Source: Ruminococcus sp. JC304 (lineage in GTDB: Bacteria > Bacillota > Clostridia > Lachnospirales > Lachnospiraceae). Taken from it: a stretch of DNA of 64,000 nucleotides. The notes beneath the pieces are model-generated. The model was not told the DNA's origin. It did not search any database and was given only the letters and a program-made list of their open reading frames with translations. Of this stretch, positions 25,400-32,772 are shown piece by piece. The stretch's first letter is position 1; each line of letters opens with the position of its first letter. Location: contig HE978651.1 in NCBI GenBank assembly GCA_000285855.2, positions 3,376,462 through 3,440,461 on the forward strand, read 5' to 3'. Both the position numbers and the translations under genes were made by a program.

Positions 25400-25427
25400 G
25401 TGGTATTTGCGGGGAATGCCCTCCCAC
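25400..25427 (-). promoter_or_regulatory. Leader motif before rplA (possible L1-binding site)
   Basis: The 28-nt motif GTGGGAGGG...CCCCGC...ATACCAC, read on the minus strand, is nearly the same as the one before rplK (25889-25919). GTGG/CCAC and GGG/CCC can pair. It lies next to the AGGAGG of rplA, so folding or protein binding could control translation. Confidence 0.45.
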
Positions 25428-25446
25428 TTACTATTTAATATTAAAA

Positions 25447-25872
25447 TTAATCAACTACTTCGATTCCCATACTTCTTGCAGTACCAGCGATCATGCTCAT
25501 AGCTGCTTCGAGGGATGCTGCATTTAAGTCTTTCATCTTAAGTTCAGCGATTTCCTGAACCTGAGCCTTGGTAACCTTAGCAACTTTTGTTTTGTTCGGT
25601 ACGCCGGAACCGGATTTGATGTTTGCAGCTTTCTTAAGAAGAACTGCAGCCGGCGGAGTTTTGGTTATGAAGCTGAAACTTCTGTCTGCATAAACAGTGA
25701 TAACTACAGGAATGATTAAATCTCCCTGATCTGCTGTTCTTGCATTGAACTCTTTTGTAAACTGAACGATATTAACACCGTGCTGTCCAAGAGCCGGACC
25801 TACAGGTGGTGCTGGAGTTGCTTTACCAGCCGGAATCTGTAATTTGATATATCCTGTTACTTTCTTTGCCAT
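25447..25872 (-). CDS. rplK: 50S ribosomal protein L11
   Basis: GTPase-centre protein of the large subunit. It has 141 residues beginning [17 protein letters not shown], with the N-terminal [16 protein letters not shown] loop and the C-terminal rRNA-binding domain. The ATG at 25872 is chosen because the GTG nine bases upstream directly abuts the AGGAG site and cannot use it. Sits between nusG and rplA. Confidence 0.97.
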   Translation of the reverse strand: MAKKVTGYIKLQIPAGKATPAPPVGPALGQHGVNIVQFTKEFNARTADQGDLIIPVVITVYADRSFSFITKTPPAAVLLKKAANIKSGSGVPNKTKVAKVTKAQVQEIAELKMKDLNAASLEAAMSMIAGTARSMGIEVVD

Positions 25873-25888
25873 TTTCGGCACCTCCTAT

Positions 25889-25919
25889 GTGGTATTGGCG
25901 GGGGTTATGTCCCTCCCAC
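25889..25919 (-). promoter_or_regulatory. Leader motif before rplK (possible L1-binding site)
   Basis: Second copy of the GTGGGAGGG...CCCCGC...ATACCAC motif found before rplA, again immediately upstream of the ribosome binding site. L1 is known to autoregulate rplKA through a leader structure in many bacteria; that this motif is the site is inference. Confidence 0.45.
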
Positions 25920-25942
25920 GATATTGTGTTACCTTTAATTTG

Positions 25943-26458
25943 TTACATCTGTTTGATTTCTGCGAAACTAATTTCTACCGGCGTTTCGCGGCCAAAAAGT
26001 TCAACATTGATTGTTGCTGTCTGCTTCTGCATATTCATGCCAGTGATAACACCAACAGTATCCTTCCAGGCACCGCCGGTGACAACAACTGTATCGCCTT
26101 CAGCGAAATCCACCTGGACATTGTCCTTCTGAATTCCAAGAGGAAGCATTTCCTCCTCTGTTAACGGTACCGGCTTGGATCCCGGTCCAACGAAGCCCGT
26201 CACACCTCTGGTGTTGCGGACAACATACCATGTATCGTCATTCATCACCATATTGAGAAGCACATAGCCCGGAAACATCTTTCTCTGCACCTGTTTCATG
26301 ACGCCGTTCTTCAGCTCTGAAACCTCTTCCAGCGGAACACGAACTTCAAGGATCTGATCCTCCAGGTGTCTGTTTTCGATGGTTTTTTCAATATCGACTT
26401 TAACTTTGTTCTCATACCCGGAATAGGTATGAACAACATACCATTTCGCTTCTGACAT
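25943..26458 (-). CDS. nusG: Transcription termination/antitermination protein NusG
   Basis: A 171-residue elongation factor that binds RNA polymerase and couples it to Rho or the ribosome. The NGN domain (residues 1-115) begins KWYVVHTYSGYENKVK and contains RKMFPGYVLLNM and VRNTRGVTGFVG. The KOW domain (about 120-171) contains DTVVVTGGAWKDTVGVI. Standard position after secE and before rplK. Confidence 0.97.
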   Translation of the reverse strand: MSEAKWYVVHTYSGYENKVKVDIEKTIENRHLEDQILEVRVPLEEVSELKNGVMKQVQRKMFPGYVLLNMVMNDDTWYVVRNTRGVTGFVGPGSKPVPLTEEEMLPLGIQKDNVQVDFAEGDTVVVTGGAWKDTVGVITGMNMQKQTATINVELFGRETPVEISFAEIKQM

Positions 26459-26473
26459 ACAATCACCTTATCC

Positions 26474-26683
26474 TTATTTCATTAAAAGATTAATGCCTTC
26501 GAGAATAAACGAATCCATTACGCTGATCAGTACGCAAAGCACGATTGAAACACAAACTACTACAATAGTCTGCTTGATCAGTTCATTGCGGTCTGTCCAG
26601 ACAATCTTTTTGAATTCTGATTGAAGTCCCTGAAACCAACTCTTCTTCTGACTTTTGTCAGCAGATTTTCCATTTCCTTGCAT
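26474..26683 (-). CDS. secE: Preprotein translocase subunit SecE
   Basis: A 69-residue small subunit of the SecYEG channel. It has a basic cytoplasmic N-terminus with the conserved WFQGLQSEFKKIVWTDRNEL segment and a single C-terminal transmembrane helix (about 40-62). Single-helix SecE is the Gram-positive form. Position between rpmG and nusG is canonical. Confidence 0.95.
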   Translation of the reverse strand: MQGNGKSADKSQKKSWFQGLQSEFKKIVWTDRNELIKQTIVVVCVSIVLCVLISVMDSFILEGINLLMK

Positions 26684-26736
26684 AGTCTGACCTCACAATT
26701 CTCTGTGAGTAACTGTGTCATCCAGTTACCTGTGGA

Positions 26737-26886
26737 TTACTTTGTTTCCTTATGCAGAGTGTGTTTGCGGCAGAACTTACAATATTTCTGAGTTTCCATT
26801 CTCTCAGGATGGTTCTTTTTCTCCTTAGTCATATTGTAGTTACGCTGCTTGCACTCGGTACATGCTAATGTAATCTTAACGCGCAC
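26737..26886 (-). CDS. rpmG: 50S ribosomal protein L33
   Basis: A 49-residue protein with two Cys pairs (CTEC and CKFC), the zinc-binding type of L33. The conserved start [12 protein letters not shown] is read from a GTG codon at 26886, preceded by GGAGGT with a 7-base spacer; the upstream in-frame ATG at 26937 would add 17 residues not seen in the family. First gene of the secE-nusG-rplKA transcript. Confidence 0.93.
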   Translation of the reverse strand: MRVKITLACTECKQRNYNMTKEKKNHPERMETQKYCKFCRKHTLHKETK

Positions 26887-26985
26887 AACTTCCACCTCCA
26901 GTGTTTTCATTTGCATGGTCATTTCTCTATTCCCCAAACCGCTGAGGACGCGGTTTTATAATGTATCCGTCATCACTTTCGGGCA

Positions 26986-27050
26986 TAAAAAAAGACCTAA
27001 CTTCCATGTCGCTCGTCAAGTTTATCACATAACGGGCATGGAAGTCAAGC
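26986..27050 (-). terminator. Terminator of the diguanylate cyclase/polysaccharide transcript
   Basis: Arms ACTTCCATG (27000-27008) and CATGGAAGT (27037-27045) enclose a 28-nt loop and lead on the minus strand into GGTCTTTTTTTAT. It separates the diguanylate cyclase gene from the ribosomal operon. Confidence 0.75.
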
Positions 27051-27073
27051 CTTTTTCATAAATTAATCCTTGA

Positions 27074-28885
27074 TTATTCCTTAATATGCCAGGTTCCTTT
27101 TCCTGTTCTTTTTACCTCATAAAGCTCCTTATCTGCTCTGGCATACAGTTCTTGAAACGAGGTCTCACTCCTGCCTGCCAGGATGATTCCCATAGATGCA
27201 GTGATGGACACAGACTGGATGCCATCGCTGTAGGTCAGATGCAGACGCCCGGAAAGCCCCTCTGCAAAGGACTCTACTTCCCGTTCCGGCAGATTCTGGA
27301 GGAACAGAACGAACTCATCTCCTCCCAGGCGGCAGATCACATCCCGGGGTCTGCAGTCGTTCTTCATAATCTTTGCCACATCTTGGAGTGCTTTATCCCC
27401 CCACATATGTCCCAGCTTGTCATTCAGGCTTTTAAAATTATCCAGATCCACGATCATAAACGCATGCACCCGCCCCACTCCCGGGGAAGTCAGCAGAATC
27501 TGCTCAATCTGCTCAATACCGGCAGCCCGGCGCAGTACTCCTGTAAGAGGATCTGACTCATTCATGGTAATATCTTCAATAGAACCTACCATACGGGCCA
27601 CATTTCCCGTATTATCGAAAATATTGGTGGTCAGTACATGCAGATACCGTTTTCTGCCCCCTGACCACAGAACAAACTTATGTTCAAAGTTAGGCAGTTT
27701 ATCATCAACGCTTTTTATTATCACTTCAATCTCTGCACAGGTACTTGGATTGATCTCCTGGATCTTCTTCATCAGCACAGGAATACTCAGCTGTGCCTGT
27801 CCCAGTCCCAGCTCCTTATATTTTTCATTAAGGAACTGTATCAGTCCGGTTTCCACATCATAAGTAAAGATGCAGACGTCATTATTCCTTGCTGTAACTC
27901 TGTAAGTCTCCTCACTAAGCTCCAGACGCTTGTTCAGATTCTTGATGTAGATCCTGTCATCACGGATCATCCGCAGATATATCCACACAACCACCAGAAC
28001 CGCCATGATCAGCTGAAAAATCAGAAGGTACAGATATTTCTGATAATAGGTACTGGTCTCCAGAACTGTTTTCTCCTTCATGACAGTGACCACATTCAGC
28101 TTCTGGCCATTGGCCTGGACAATGGCATATTCCCTTGCCACATCATCCTCTGTTTTAGCTGCACTGAAACACACCTTCATATTCTGACTAACCCTGAATC
28201 TGATATTTTTCAGTTTTACACTGAGCTCTCTGCCGGAAAGATCCGTATACAGGTTATCACCGGAAACTCCTTCATAATCCTGCTTTACAATATAGGTACC
28301 ATCCTTATCTGTCACATAGAGATCTCTGCGCTCCCTATCCTCTTCAGAATCTGTAAAAATATTCAGGCTGTCCGGAGATAAAACTCCACAGATCACACCC
28401 TTGATCTGATCACTGTTGTCATAAACCGGAACTGACAGAACCACACCGCTTTTATAAGTAGAACCATTTTTTCCGATTCCACGGTTTCCTGCCAGGCTGT
28501 CCTTAAAATACTGCTGGTTCTTCCAGCTACCGGTAAATTCAGGATTTTTCCCCTCCAGATTCAATGCACGGATATAAATAAAGTTTGTATCTTTTGTTGG
28601 GAAATTCCGTCCGATCTTTTTCTGGGTTTCCTGGCTGTTCATGGGAAGATTCTGTACAAACCTGGCTACATTCTCCAATGTATCATAATATCTGTCCATT
28701 TTATATTGAAGCAGCCGGGCATTCTGCTGTGTCCATTCAGCTACGGACTCTCTGGTCTTATTCTTCTCCCCCCGTTTCAACGTTGCATTAAAGCAAGCCA
28801 GAGCACCGGCACAGACTGCTATTGCCAGCAAAATAGCCACCAACAGCACCCTTGTTCTTTTTTTCTTGTTATACGGCTTCTTCAC
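27074..28885 (-). CDS. Membrane diguanylate cyclase (Cache-PAS-GGDEF)
   Basis: A 603-residue sensor enzyme that should make cyclic di-GMP from GTP. There is a transmembrane segment at about residues 13-32, an extracytoplasmic sensor region of double-Cache character (about 33-285), a second membrane segment (about 287-309), a PAS-like domain (about 325-440) and a GGDEF domain with an intact GGDEF at 521-525 (LGGDEFVLF) and DLDNFKSLND. No EAL or HD-GYP domain. It starts 41 bases after the SDR gene with no visible terminator in between, so it is probably the distal gene of the polysaccharide transcript. Confidence 0.92.
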   Translation of the reverse strand: MKKPYNKKKRTRVLLVAILLAIAVCAGALACFNATLKRGEKNKTRESVAEWTQQNARLLQYKMDRYYDTLENVARFVQNLPMNSQETQKKIGRNFPTKDTNFIYIRALNLEGKNPEFTGSWKNQQYFKDSLAGNRGIGKNGSTYKSGVVLSVPVYDNSDQIKGVICGVLSPDSLNIFTDSEEDRERRDLYVTDKDGTYIVKQDYEGVSGDNLYTDLSGRELSVKLKNIRFRVSQNMKVCFSAAKTEDDVAREYAIVQANGQKLNVVTVMKEKTVLETSTYYQKYLYLLIFQLIMAVLVVVWIYLRMIRDDRIYIKNLNKRLELSEETYRVTARNNDVCIFTYDVETGLIQFLNEKYKELGLGQAQLSIPVLMKKIQEINPSTCAEIEVIIKSVDDKLPNFEHKFVLWSGGRKRYLHVLTTNIFDNTGNVARMVGSIEDITMNESDPLTGVLRRAAGIEQIEQILLTSPGVGRVHAFMIVDLDNFKSLNDKLGHMWGDKALQDVAKIMKNDCRPRDVICRLGGDEFVLFLQNLPEREVESFAEGLSGRLHLTYSDGIQSVSITASMGIILAGRSETSFQELYARADKELYEVKRTGKGTWHIKE

Positions 28886-28926
28886 AATGCTTCCTTTCCT
28901 TCACACTTTGTGAGATAAGTATGCCC

Positions 28927-29664
28927 TTAAAAATAATCATAGCCTCCATGGATGTCTACAATACTTCCATTCATATAATGATTTGTCAGGATACTGTAAG
29001 CCATATCCGCCACATCCTTAATCTCGCCAAAACGGTGAAGCGCGATCTTACGGTTAATGCGGTCGTAGCTCTCCTGGGTACGATTCTCATGCCATGGCGT
29101 CTGAATAAATCCCGGTGCTATGGCATTGACCGTGATTCCTTTTGGCTCAAATTCCTTTACCAGTGATTTTGTAAGGAAATGAATGGCTGCCTTGGTCACT
29201 CCATATACTACAGATGAAGAATATGCCTGCCGTCCTGCGTAAGAACCCATAAAAAGGACACTACCGCCCTCTGTCATCACCGGCATAAATTCCTTGATCA
29301 TAAATACCGGTATAGACAGATTGGTATTTACAATATGGTTCCATTCTTCAAAGGTATAGTCCTGAAATTTGTCATAGGTGCTGATTCCCGCATTGCTGAT
29401 GAGCCAGTCTACATGTCCTGCACGGTTCTTCACCTCCTGCACGAAAGCCATCATATCCTCATAGGAAGACATATCAGCCTTCAAAATGATCAATTTTTCC
29501 TGATCCTCCGGGCTCAAGCTCTCCCAGAATGCATTAGCCTTCCCGGCATTATGGGCATATGTGGCAAAGATCAGATCATCCCTGTCAGCATTTGCCAGTA
29601 CCTTTTCCACAATCCCCCGTCCAATCCCGGAGGTACCTCCTGTAATTACAGTTACTCTATTCAT
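28927..29664 (-). CDS. SDR-family NAD(P)-dependent oxidoreductase
   Basis: A 245-residue short-chain dehydrogenase. The Rossmann motif is TGGTSGIGRG (residues 8-17), NAG is in the WLISNAGIST segment, the catalytic Ser is in SYAGRQ and YxxxK is YGVTK. All catalytic residues are present. It follows the ThDP enzyme gene, so a likely task is reducing the keto product of that enzyme; substrate not established. Such SDRs also occur in fatty-acid synthesis (FabG), but the sequence does not look like FabG. Confidence 0.85.
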   Translation of the reverse strand: MNRVTVITGGTSGIGRGIVEKVLANADRDDLIFATYAHNAGKANAFWESLSPEDQEKLIILKADMSSYEDMMAFVQEVKNRAGHVDWLISNAGISTYDKFQDYTFEEWNHIVNTNLSIPVFMIKEFMPVMTEGGSVLFMGSYAGRQAYSSSVVYGVTKAAIHFLTKSLVKEFEPKGITVNAIAPGFIQTPWHENRTQESYDRINRKIALHRFGEIKDVADMAYSILTNHYMNGSIVDIHGGYDYF

Positions 29665-29739
29665 AACGTATCTATCCTCTATTCTAACTCTGTCAATCTG
29701 ATTGACACCCGTGCCGTTATATCCCCGGATTCCGGCAGC

Positions 29740-31524
29740 TTACAGTGCCATCAGATGATCATACACACTTTTCGGCGCATATGGCTGCTGGTTATGGATC
29801 GGCTCACCCAGACAGGTCTTTGGATAAGCGAAGGTTCCGTGCTCCAGCATAACTTCCAGAAGCTTTGGTCCCGGTCCCTCCATAAACTGCAGGGCCTCCT
29901 CTTTTACATCCTCACAATGCATACGGCAGGAAGGGATTCCATATGCTGCTGCCACCTTTGAAAAATCGCAGGATGCAAATCCGCATCCATCTGTAGTTCC
30001 TGCAAAAAGACAGTCAAAGTAATCTCTCTGAAGATGGCGTATCATACCAAGTGCTTCATTATTCATCACCATAATTTTCACCGGCAGATTTTCACGTTTT
30101 ACCCATTCCAGCTCCTGGATATTCATCTGAAAAGCTCCGTCCCCACAGATGCAGGCAGTTGGTTTCCCGGTGGCATAGTAAGCTCCGATGGCTGCTGGAA
30201 GAGCATAGCCCATGGCTCCATGTCCGCCGGAAAAAAGCAATTTCTGGCCTTCACGGTTTTTGAAGGACTGATAACTCCACACCATATGCTGTCCTACATC
30301 CACTGCGATGGCACCTGTGTCACTGAGCATATCACTGAGCTCCCCAATCATGCGGTTAGGATATCTCTCAGGAAGGGCATCATCCACTGCCTGGAGATTC
30401 TCCTTGATCTCACTGCATACCACCATCCAGTCGCTGATACCCTCCTGCTCCCTGCAGGGCACTTTATCCAATGCCTGGATCAGGGTACCTGTTTCCGCCA
30501 GGATCTTGATCTCATTTTCTCCATTTTCGTGAATATTCCTCTGAAGATTGTAGGGGTCAAGGTCTACACGAATGATCTTGGCGCCTTTTGCAAATTCATT
30601 CACTTTGGTACCGATCTGCCTGGTACACAGAGAAATGCCGAAACACAGAAGCAGATCACTCTTGGCATTGGCGATCATGTTTGCATATCTGTGGCCATAG
30701 GCCCCTCCGATACACCCAAAATTCTGGGGATCATCATAAGCCAGAACCGACTTGGCAAGTACACTGGTAATAATCGGGATCTGACGGCTTCTTGCAAAAC
30801 GGATCAGCTTTTGCTGGCTGACAGCACTGTCTACCCCATGTCCCAGCATGATCACCGGCCGTCTGGCCTGTTCCAGTTCATCACAGATTACACGAACTGC
30901 CTCATCTGTACCATGCAGAATGTGTGCAGAAGCAGTTTCCACTTCCTCTTCCATCCCAACACCACAGATATCCTCTTCAAACTCCATGTCATAAACAGGA
31001 TTCTCCACTTCTCCTCGCTGGATATTCATAGGCAGATCAATAAGCACCGGGCCTCTCCGTCCCGTAGTCGCAATATGATAGGCCTTGTTCAGCTCTGTCA
31101 CAATATCCTCCGCATTGCGGATCTGTACTGCATATTTTGTAATAGGCTTTGCCATAGCTACAATATCTGTCTCCTGGAACCCCTGCTGACGCAGACCCTT
31201 GATTCCGGAATATTCATAGGTATTCAGCTGTCCTGTGAGGAAAATCACAGGAAGAGAATCATAATAAGCATCCGCCACACCACTGAGGAGATTCACGGCA
31301 CCCGGGCCGCTGGTAGCGTAAGCACAGGCACATTCCTCCTTTGCCTGGGCATAACCACAGGCTGCAAAAGCAGCTCCCTGCTCATTGTAGCTGGAATGGT
31401 TCTCTGTATCCGGATTTCTCTCTATAGAATCCACCAGATGGGCGATCATTGTTCCCTGATAGCCGAAAAAATGACGGATTCCTTTTTTCTGTAAAAATGC
31501 AACAACATAATCTGAAAGCTTCAT
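29740..31524 (-). CDS. Acetolactate-synthase-like thiamine diphosphate enzyme
   Basis: A 594-residue ThDP-dependent decarboxylase/carboligase of the IlvB type. It has the N-terminal pyrimidine-binding domain with the catalytic Glu in YNEQGAAFAACGYA, a central domain (RRPVIMLGHGVDSA), and a C-terminal ThDP diphosphate motif GDGAFQMNIQELEWVKRENLPVKIMVMNN. The start is the ATG at 31524 with GGAGG upstream; a TTG 24 bases earlier is unlikely. No small regulatory subunit (IlvN) follows. The neighbours are LicD and cytidylyltransferase genes, so a role in building a polysaccharide precursor from pyruvate or a related 2-oxo acid is more likely than branched-chain amino-acid synthesis. Exact reaction unknown. 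Confidence 0.82.
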   Translation of the reverse strand: MKLSDYVVAFLQKKGIRHFFGYQGTMIAHLVDSIERNPDTENHSSYNEQGAAFAACGYAQAKEECACAYATSGPGAVNLLSGVADAYYDSLPVIFLTGQLNTYEYSGIKGLRQQGFQETDIVAMAKPITKYAVQIRNAEDIVTELNKAYHIATTGRRGPVLIDLPMNIQRGEVENPVYDMEFEEDICGVGMEEEVETASAHILHGTDEAVRVICDELEQARRPVIMLGHGVDSAVSQQKLIRFARSRQIPIITSVLAKSVLAYDDPQNFGCIGGAYGHRYANMIANAKSDLLLCFGISLCTRQIGTKVNEFAKGAKIIRVDLDPYNLQRNIHENGENEIKILAETGTLIQALDKVPCREQEGISDWMVVCSEIKENLQAVDDALPERYPNRMIGELSDMLSDTGAIAVDVGQHMVWSYQSFKNREGQKLLFSGGHGAMGYALPAAIGAYYATGKPTACICGDGAFQMNIQELEWVKRENLPVKIMVMNNEALGMIRHLQRDYFDCLFAGTTDGCGFASCDFSKVAAAYGIPSCRMHCEDVKEEALQFMEGPGPKLLEVMLEHGTFAYPKTCLGEPIHNQQPYAPKSVYDHLMAL

Positions 31525-31557
31525 AGTTTCCTCCGTTATCTGCTTCAATCTTCTGCT

Positions 31558-32718
31558 TTATATGATCATTCCGATCTCTTCTCTCTGGACATTCCTGCCT
31601 GTTTTCTCCAGTACATCCGTATAAATATCCAGTATCTCTATATCCTCTGCACAGATTTCACCCTTCTCCAGGCTTTTCTGCATCATCTGATAGTATGGAC
31701 GGAATACCTTCTCCAGAGTCATATAATCCTCGTTCTTGTACAGATTTCTGATGTAATCCTTTCGCTTCACATAAGAAAGCCCCAGGTTCATCCTCTCTCC
31801 ACAAAATTCCACATAATCCCAGCACTGATTAAAATATGCTTTCATACCTTTGCTTTTACCCAGTCTGGAGAGATTTTTCTGCCGTTCCCTGCAGTATTTC
31901 TCAAAATCCGTACTGTCCTTCCAGAACTGCATATAGCTGACTCTGGCGCTGACCACCAGACGGGCAGGAACCATATAACGAGGTTCTGTCATATTTCGCC
32001 AGCCTTTTCCATAGCTTATATTCAGATAGGTCTCCACATCCCTGGGAGCAGGAAAGGATTCCCCCTCCAGTACAACCTGACGGGTGTTTTCAAAAACAGC
32101 AACAGGATAACTGTGACTTTTCCTGCCATTCATCAGGGTATATACCTCTGTGGGATTCTCCTGCTGCTTCTTGCATAAACTATTGTAGATTCCTGCTGCC
32201 ACCTGATTTCTGCCCTCAATTGCACACAGAAATTTCATCCAGGCCTTGCTCCAGGTAAATTCTGTATCCCTGACTGCATTGCCCGGTGCATGGATCTGGC
32301 GCCACTCTGCTTCTTTTTTTATCAGACGGTTCTCCCTGTGCTCAGATGCTGCCGGGATCCGCAAGGGCAGAATATTGATCCCCAGTCCCGGATAAGCATA
32401 ATCTCTGGTTCTGTCCAGATCAATACATACTGTATCGGTGTTCTCATATCTCAGATAAAAGCCCGGAAAATATTTGTGGGTTTTCATAGATTCCAGCGCC
32501 CGGTGTTCTGCCGGATCCTCTTCCACCACCTGACAGAACCGCTCCATATCCGGAACCCGCATAAGCACAGCTCCTGACTGGGGATTCTGAGGAAAATTAC
32601 CTCCCTGCACAGCGCACCAGGTAAGGCGAGGGGAAAGATAGTATTTTATATTATGCTTCCGGCAGATCTCATCTACCTCTTTCAACAGCGAAAAAATCAC
32701 TTTTTGCTTTTTGTTCAA
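31558..32718 (-). CDS. LicD-like protein lacking the catalytic motif
   Basis: A 386-residue protein whose N-terminus (LLKEVDEICRKHNIKYYLSP) matches LicD/fukutin-type phosphotransferases. Where active members have GGxLLGAxRHxGFIPWDDDxD, this one has SPRLTWCAVQGGNFPQNPQSG: the GG, the RH and the metal-binding DD are all missing. The remaining 300 residues resemble the LicD C-terminal region. It lies 9 bases from the old ThDP reading frame and 54 bases after an intact LicD gene. Probably a non-catalytic partner or a diverged paralogue. Confidence 0.7.
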   Translation of the reverse strand: MNKKQKVIFSLLKEVDEICRKHNIKYYLSPRLTWCAVQGGNFPQNPQSGAVLMRVPDMERFCQVVEEDPAEHRALESMKTHKYFPGFYLRYENTDTVCIDLDRTRDYAYPGLGINILPLRIPAASEHRENRLIKKEAEWRQIHAPGNAVRDTEFTWSKAWMKFLCAIEGRNQVAAGIYNSLCKKQQENPTEVYTLMNGRKSHSYPVAVFENTRQVVLEGESFPAPRDVETYLNISYGKGWRNMTEPRYMVPARLVVSARVSYMQFWKDSTDFEKYCRERQKNLSRLGKSKGMKAYFNQCWDYVEFCGERMNLGLSYVKRKDYIRNLYKNEDYMTLEKVFRPYYQMMQKSLEKGEICAEDIEILDIYTDVLEKTGRNVQREEIGMII

Positions 32719-32772
32719 CTTTATACAGCCTTTCTTTTATGGATTAATAATGTCTTCAGCAGCCCCTGTTAT

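Noticed and set aside
30034-31494. 486-codon frame antisense to the ThDP enzyme gene
   Set aside because: Shadow of a well-conserved gene; no ribosome binding site or recognisable domain.
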